Assembly (NCBI RefSeq): GCF_001905735.1
Contig: NZ_LISW01000010.1
Span: forward strand, 264,591-328,590
From: Streptomyces sp. CB01249
GTDB lineage: Bacteria; Actinomycetota; Actinomycetes; Streptomycetales; Streptomycetaceae
Direction: 5' to 3'
Length of the DNA: 64,000 bases
In this document: positions 62,022 to 64,000 of the stretch, piece by piece
Numbering within the stretch: the first letter of the stretch is position 1
Layout: each line of letters begins with the position of its first letter
Program-made: the position numbers and the translations under genes
Notes under the pieces: generated by a model
Databases searched by the model: none
Seen by the model: only the letters and a program-made list of their open reading frames with translations
What the model was told of the DNA's origin: nothing

Positions 62022-62584
62022 TTCAGTCCCTCGCCGTTCGGTCCCTCTTCGGTCCCTCGGGCAAAGCCGCAGGTCAGAGGCTTGCGCTTCCCAAAACCCA
62101 GGGTCCAAAGGGACTGAAGGGACTCAAGGTTGGTAGTTATAAGCCAATTGTGTGTGCGTGTGTATGCGCACACGCGTAGAACAACCCTATATATCCCTTT
62201 GTACCTACTACTCTGGTCCTGAAGCGCTGATAACTACTGACCTTGAGTCCCTTCAGTCCCTCCGATTTTCGCCCGCAAGCCCCTGACCTGCGCTTTCACC
62301 CGAGGGACCGAAGAGGGACCGAAACTTCCAGTCCCTCCGTTCTGCGTTCAGTCCCTCCCTTCGGTCCCTCCTCGTGACGCCGGGCCCACTCGCTCGACGC
62401 GCCCGGCCCGGAGGCACAACACGCCCCGGGGGAAGGGACCGAAGGGACTCGCGGAACGAAGAGTCCCGCCCACTGCGGGATGCCTGTTGTAGGCTCTGAT
62501 CCGAATCTGAAAACTCAGTCCCTTCAGTCCCTCAGCCCAGCAGTAGAACCGCTCTGACCTGGGCTTTCCCTGAAGGGACTGAAT
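62022..62584. other. Replication origin B: iteron array with GTCCCT core
   Basis: The plan is the same as at 55350-55672: CCGCAGGTCA (62067-62076), inverted iterons AGGGACTGAAGGGACT (62109-62124) and an AT-rich core with GTGTGTGCGTGTG (about 62136-62200). Direct iterons TTGAGTCCCTTCAGTCCCT (62243-62261) and TGACCTGCG (62284-62292) follow. Further GTCCCT copies lie at about 62026-62058, 62303-62370, 62434-62450 and 62517-62582. The iteron equals that of origin A except G to C at the fourth base of GTCGCT. It precedes the second prim-pol gene. Confidence 0.8.
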
Positions 62585-62631
62585 CGTTCAGGACTGAACA
62601 ACCTGTTGGCCCCTCGGCAAGGACGATCAGC

Positions 62632-63717
62632 GTGCCGCGTCAAAGAGAGACCAGTGGCTCGCGTACGGCGGGACCCACGAGTCCCTTCGACATGGCCCGT
62701 TGGTGCGCGGCGAACGGCTGGCCCGTCCACCCGCTGGCCGTCGGCCGCAAGACTCCCGCGGGCAACTGCCCGGCCTGCCGCGAGGACCCTCACCGTCCGG
62801 CGGACTGCCCCTGTCTGCCCGCCGGCAAGTGGTGCCACGGCTTCCACGCCGCGACCACCGACCCCGACCGCCTGGCCGCCTGGTGGGGCGTCAACCCCAC
62901 GCTCGGCGTCGGCGTCTCGTGCGGTCCGGCCGGCCTCGTCGTACTGGACATCGACGCACACAGTTCCGAAGTCCCCCACCGCGACCGGCTGCTGCCCGGC
63001 ATCCCGATCCACGAAAGCGTCAACCTCACCGGCCTGGCCTCCGGCTTCGACACCCTCGCGCTCCTCGCCGCCCTGCGTGGTCACCCCAGCCCCGCGGACG
63101 ACGAGGCCACCCTGCGCGTCCGCACCCCGTCCGGCGGCCTCCACATCTGGTACCGCACCGCACCCGGCGGACCGCGCTACCGCTCGTCCGTGGGCTCCAG
63201 CCCGAAGGTCGCCCTTGCCTGGCAGGTCGACGTCCGGGCCACTGGCGGCTACATCGTCACCCCGGCCACCCGCACCCGCGCGGGCACCTACACCCCCGTC
63301 GGCCCGGCCCGCATGCCCGCGCCCCTCCCCGACTGGCTCGCGGCCGAACTCCTGCGCACCGGCCACACACCGGGCCCCAAGCCCGTACGAGTCCCCGCGC
63401 CCCGCCCCGTACGCGCGACACGCATCCCCCGGGGCACCCCGCGCGCGCTCCGGGTCCTGGAGCCCCTGCTCGCCGAGGTCCGGGCCTGCGCGGCGGCCGC
63501 CGAGGGCACCGCGTTCACCGAGAAGCTCAACCGGGCCGCCTACACCGCGGGCGGACTCGTCGCCGCCGGGCGCCTCACCGAGCCCCGAGCCCAGGACCTG
63601 CTCACCGAAGCGGCCGACGCCGCGCGCCCGCACCGTCACCGGCACAGCCTCACCGTCATCGCCTCAGCCCTGTCCGCCGGCGCAGCCCGCCCGCTCGATC
63701 CCGAAGGACGCCCATGA
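62632..63717 (+). CDS. Primase-polymerase of replicon B
   Basis: The 361-residue paralogue of the protein at 55687-56802 has the zinc cluster (NCPACREDPHRPADCPCLPA then WCHGFHAA), the acidic pair GLVVLDIDAHSSE, GGLHIWYRTAPGG and LAWQVDVRATGGYIVTPATR. It differs throughout, including the last 100 residues, so this is an old divergence rather than a recent duplication. The GTG at 62632 follows AAGGA. Its stop overlaps the next start (ATGA). Confidence 0.87.
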   Translation: MPRQRETSGSRTAGPTSPFDMARWCAANGWPVHPLAVGRKTPAGNCPACREDPHRPADCPCLPAGKWCHGFHAATTDPDRLAAWWGVNPTLGVGVSCGPAGLVVLDIDAHSSEVPHRDRLLPGIPIHESVNLTGLASGFDTLALLAALRGHPSPADDEATLRVRTPSGGLHIWYRTAPGGPRYRSSVGSSPKVALAWQVDVRATGGYIVTPATRTRAGTYTPVGPARMPAPLPDWLAAELLRTGHTPGPKPVRVPAPRPVRATRIPRGTPRALRVLEPLLAEVRACAAAAEGTAFTEKLNRAAYTAGGLVAAGRLTEPRAQDLLTEAADAARPHRHRHSLTVIASALSAGAARPLDPEGRP

Positions 63718-64000
63718 GCAGCGCCGACAGCAGCCCGCGCTTCGACGCCACTGCCGCAGCGCAGCAGATGCTCGCCCTCGAAGCCGAGGGCGGCCTTCCC
63801 GGCCTGCCCGCCCAGCAGAACGCCTCCGTGGTCAGCGAACCGGCCCCGCCCGAGGGCCGGCTGCCCTCCCTCCTGACCGACCGGGGCAACGCCAAGCTCT
63901 TTGCCGTGATGTTCGGAGATCAGTTCCGGCACGTCGAGGGCCTGGGCTGGTACCACTGGGACCAGTACCGCTGGAAGCGCACGGGCGGTGAGAAGGCCGC
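63714..64000 (+). CDS. Replicative helicase of replicon B, N-terminal part only
   Basis: The 95 visible residues contain LTDRGNAKLFAVMFGDQFRH and GLGWYHWDQYRWKRTGG, which align with the D5-type N-terminal region of the helicase at 56799-58307. The gene runs off the window, so the ATPase motifs cannot be checked. The ATG overlaps the prim-pol stop by 4 nt, reproducing the replicon A arrangement. Confidence 0.85.
   Translation, partial: MSSADSSPRFDATAAAQQMLALEAEGGLPGLPAQQNASVVSEPAPPEGRLPSLLTDRGNAKLFAVMFGDQFRHVEGLGWYHWDQYRWKRTGGEKA

Noticed and set aside
62002..62631. CRISPR array in the GTCCCT repeat region
   Set aside because: Repeats are short, irregularly spaced and in both orientations, without uniform spacers or cas genes; they are iterons.

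Overview
The window is very GC-rich with strong third-position G/C bias and frequent GTG starts. It encodes Tap/Tpg telomere proteins, SARP regulators, an AfsA-type butyrolactone synthase, ArpA-type receptors and TTA codons confined to regulators. Together these point to a Streptomyces or close relative, and to a linear replicon, most likely a conjugative linear plasmid carrying a biosynthetic gene cluster. No rRNA, tRNA or CRISPR was seen.

Layout. 1-2474: the decayed right part of a Tn3-family transposon. Its putative terminal repeat abuts a 5'-truncated reading frame. 3248-14419: a conjugation module of the actinobacterial type IV secretion kind. It has a DUF4913 protein, VirD4-like and VirB4-like ATPases, an SCO6880-type protein, a VirB6-like membrane protein, a VirB8-like protein, small membrane proteins and a two-domain peptidoglycan hydrolase. 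No relaxase is recognisable. 14786-16879: a DUF1772 membrane protein, a hemerythrin and an NmrA-like oxidoreductase. 17149-25166: a complete activated-methyl cycle in one tight operon (metK, PfkB/adenosine kinase, metH, metF, ahcY), led by a condensation-like protein at 25214-27298.

27579-40601: an aromatic type II polyketide set (phosphopantetheinyl transferase, acyl-CoA dehydrogenase-like protein, aromatase, ketoreductase, flavin monooxygenase, acyl-CoA ligase, SnoaL-like protein, ActIV-like metallo-beta-lactamase-fold cyclase, ACP, KS-beta, KS-alpha, type II thioesterase). 40696-52115: a dense regulatory block with four SARPs, two TetR proteins and an AfsA homologue. It also holds a tandem ACP whose second site is dead, the beta and epsilon subunits of an acyl-CoA carboxylase, and a second condensation-like protein.

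52398-55151: tpg and tap. 55350-58696 and 62022-64000: two paralogous replication modules, each an iteron-rich origin followed by a primase-polymerase gene and a superfamily 3 helicase gene. Between them lies a small cassette (flavin monooxygenase, gamma-butyrolactone receptor, NmrA-like reductase) that shares operator-like sequences with the cluster.

How it seems to work. AfsA would make a butyrolactone/butenolide signal and ArpA-type repressors would sense it. Operator-like elements sit at afsA, at the receptor gene, at a flavin monooxygenase and, as near-identical twin elements, upstream of two SARP operons. Those operons deliver the carboxylase, the tandem ACP and one condensation-like protein. 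TTA codons in afsA and two SARPs add bldA control. The most unusual features are (i) two condensation-like proteins with a broken HHxxxDG motif fused to a truncated thioesterase-like domain, plus the half-dead tandem ACP, in a type II PKS setting; (ii) two origins with the same plan whose iterons differ by one base (GTCGCT versus GTCCCT); and (iii) a methyl-recycling operon with no methyltransferase visible in the window.
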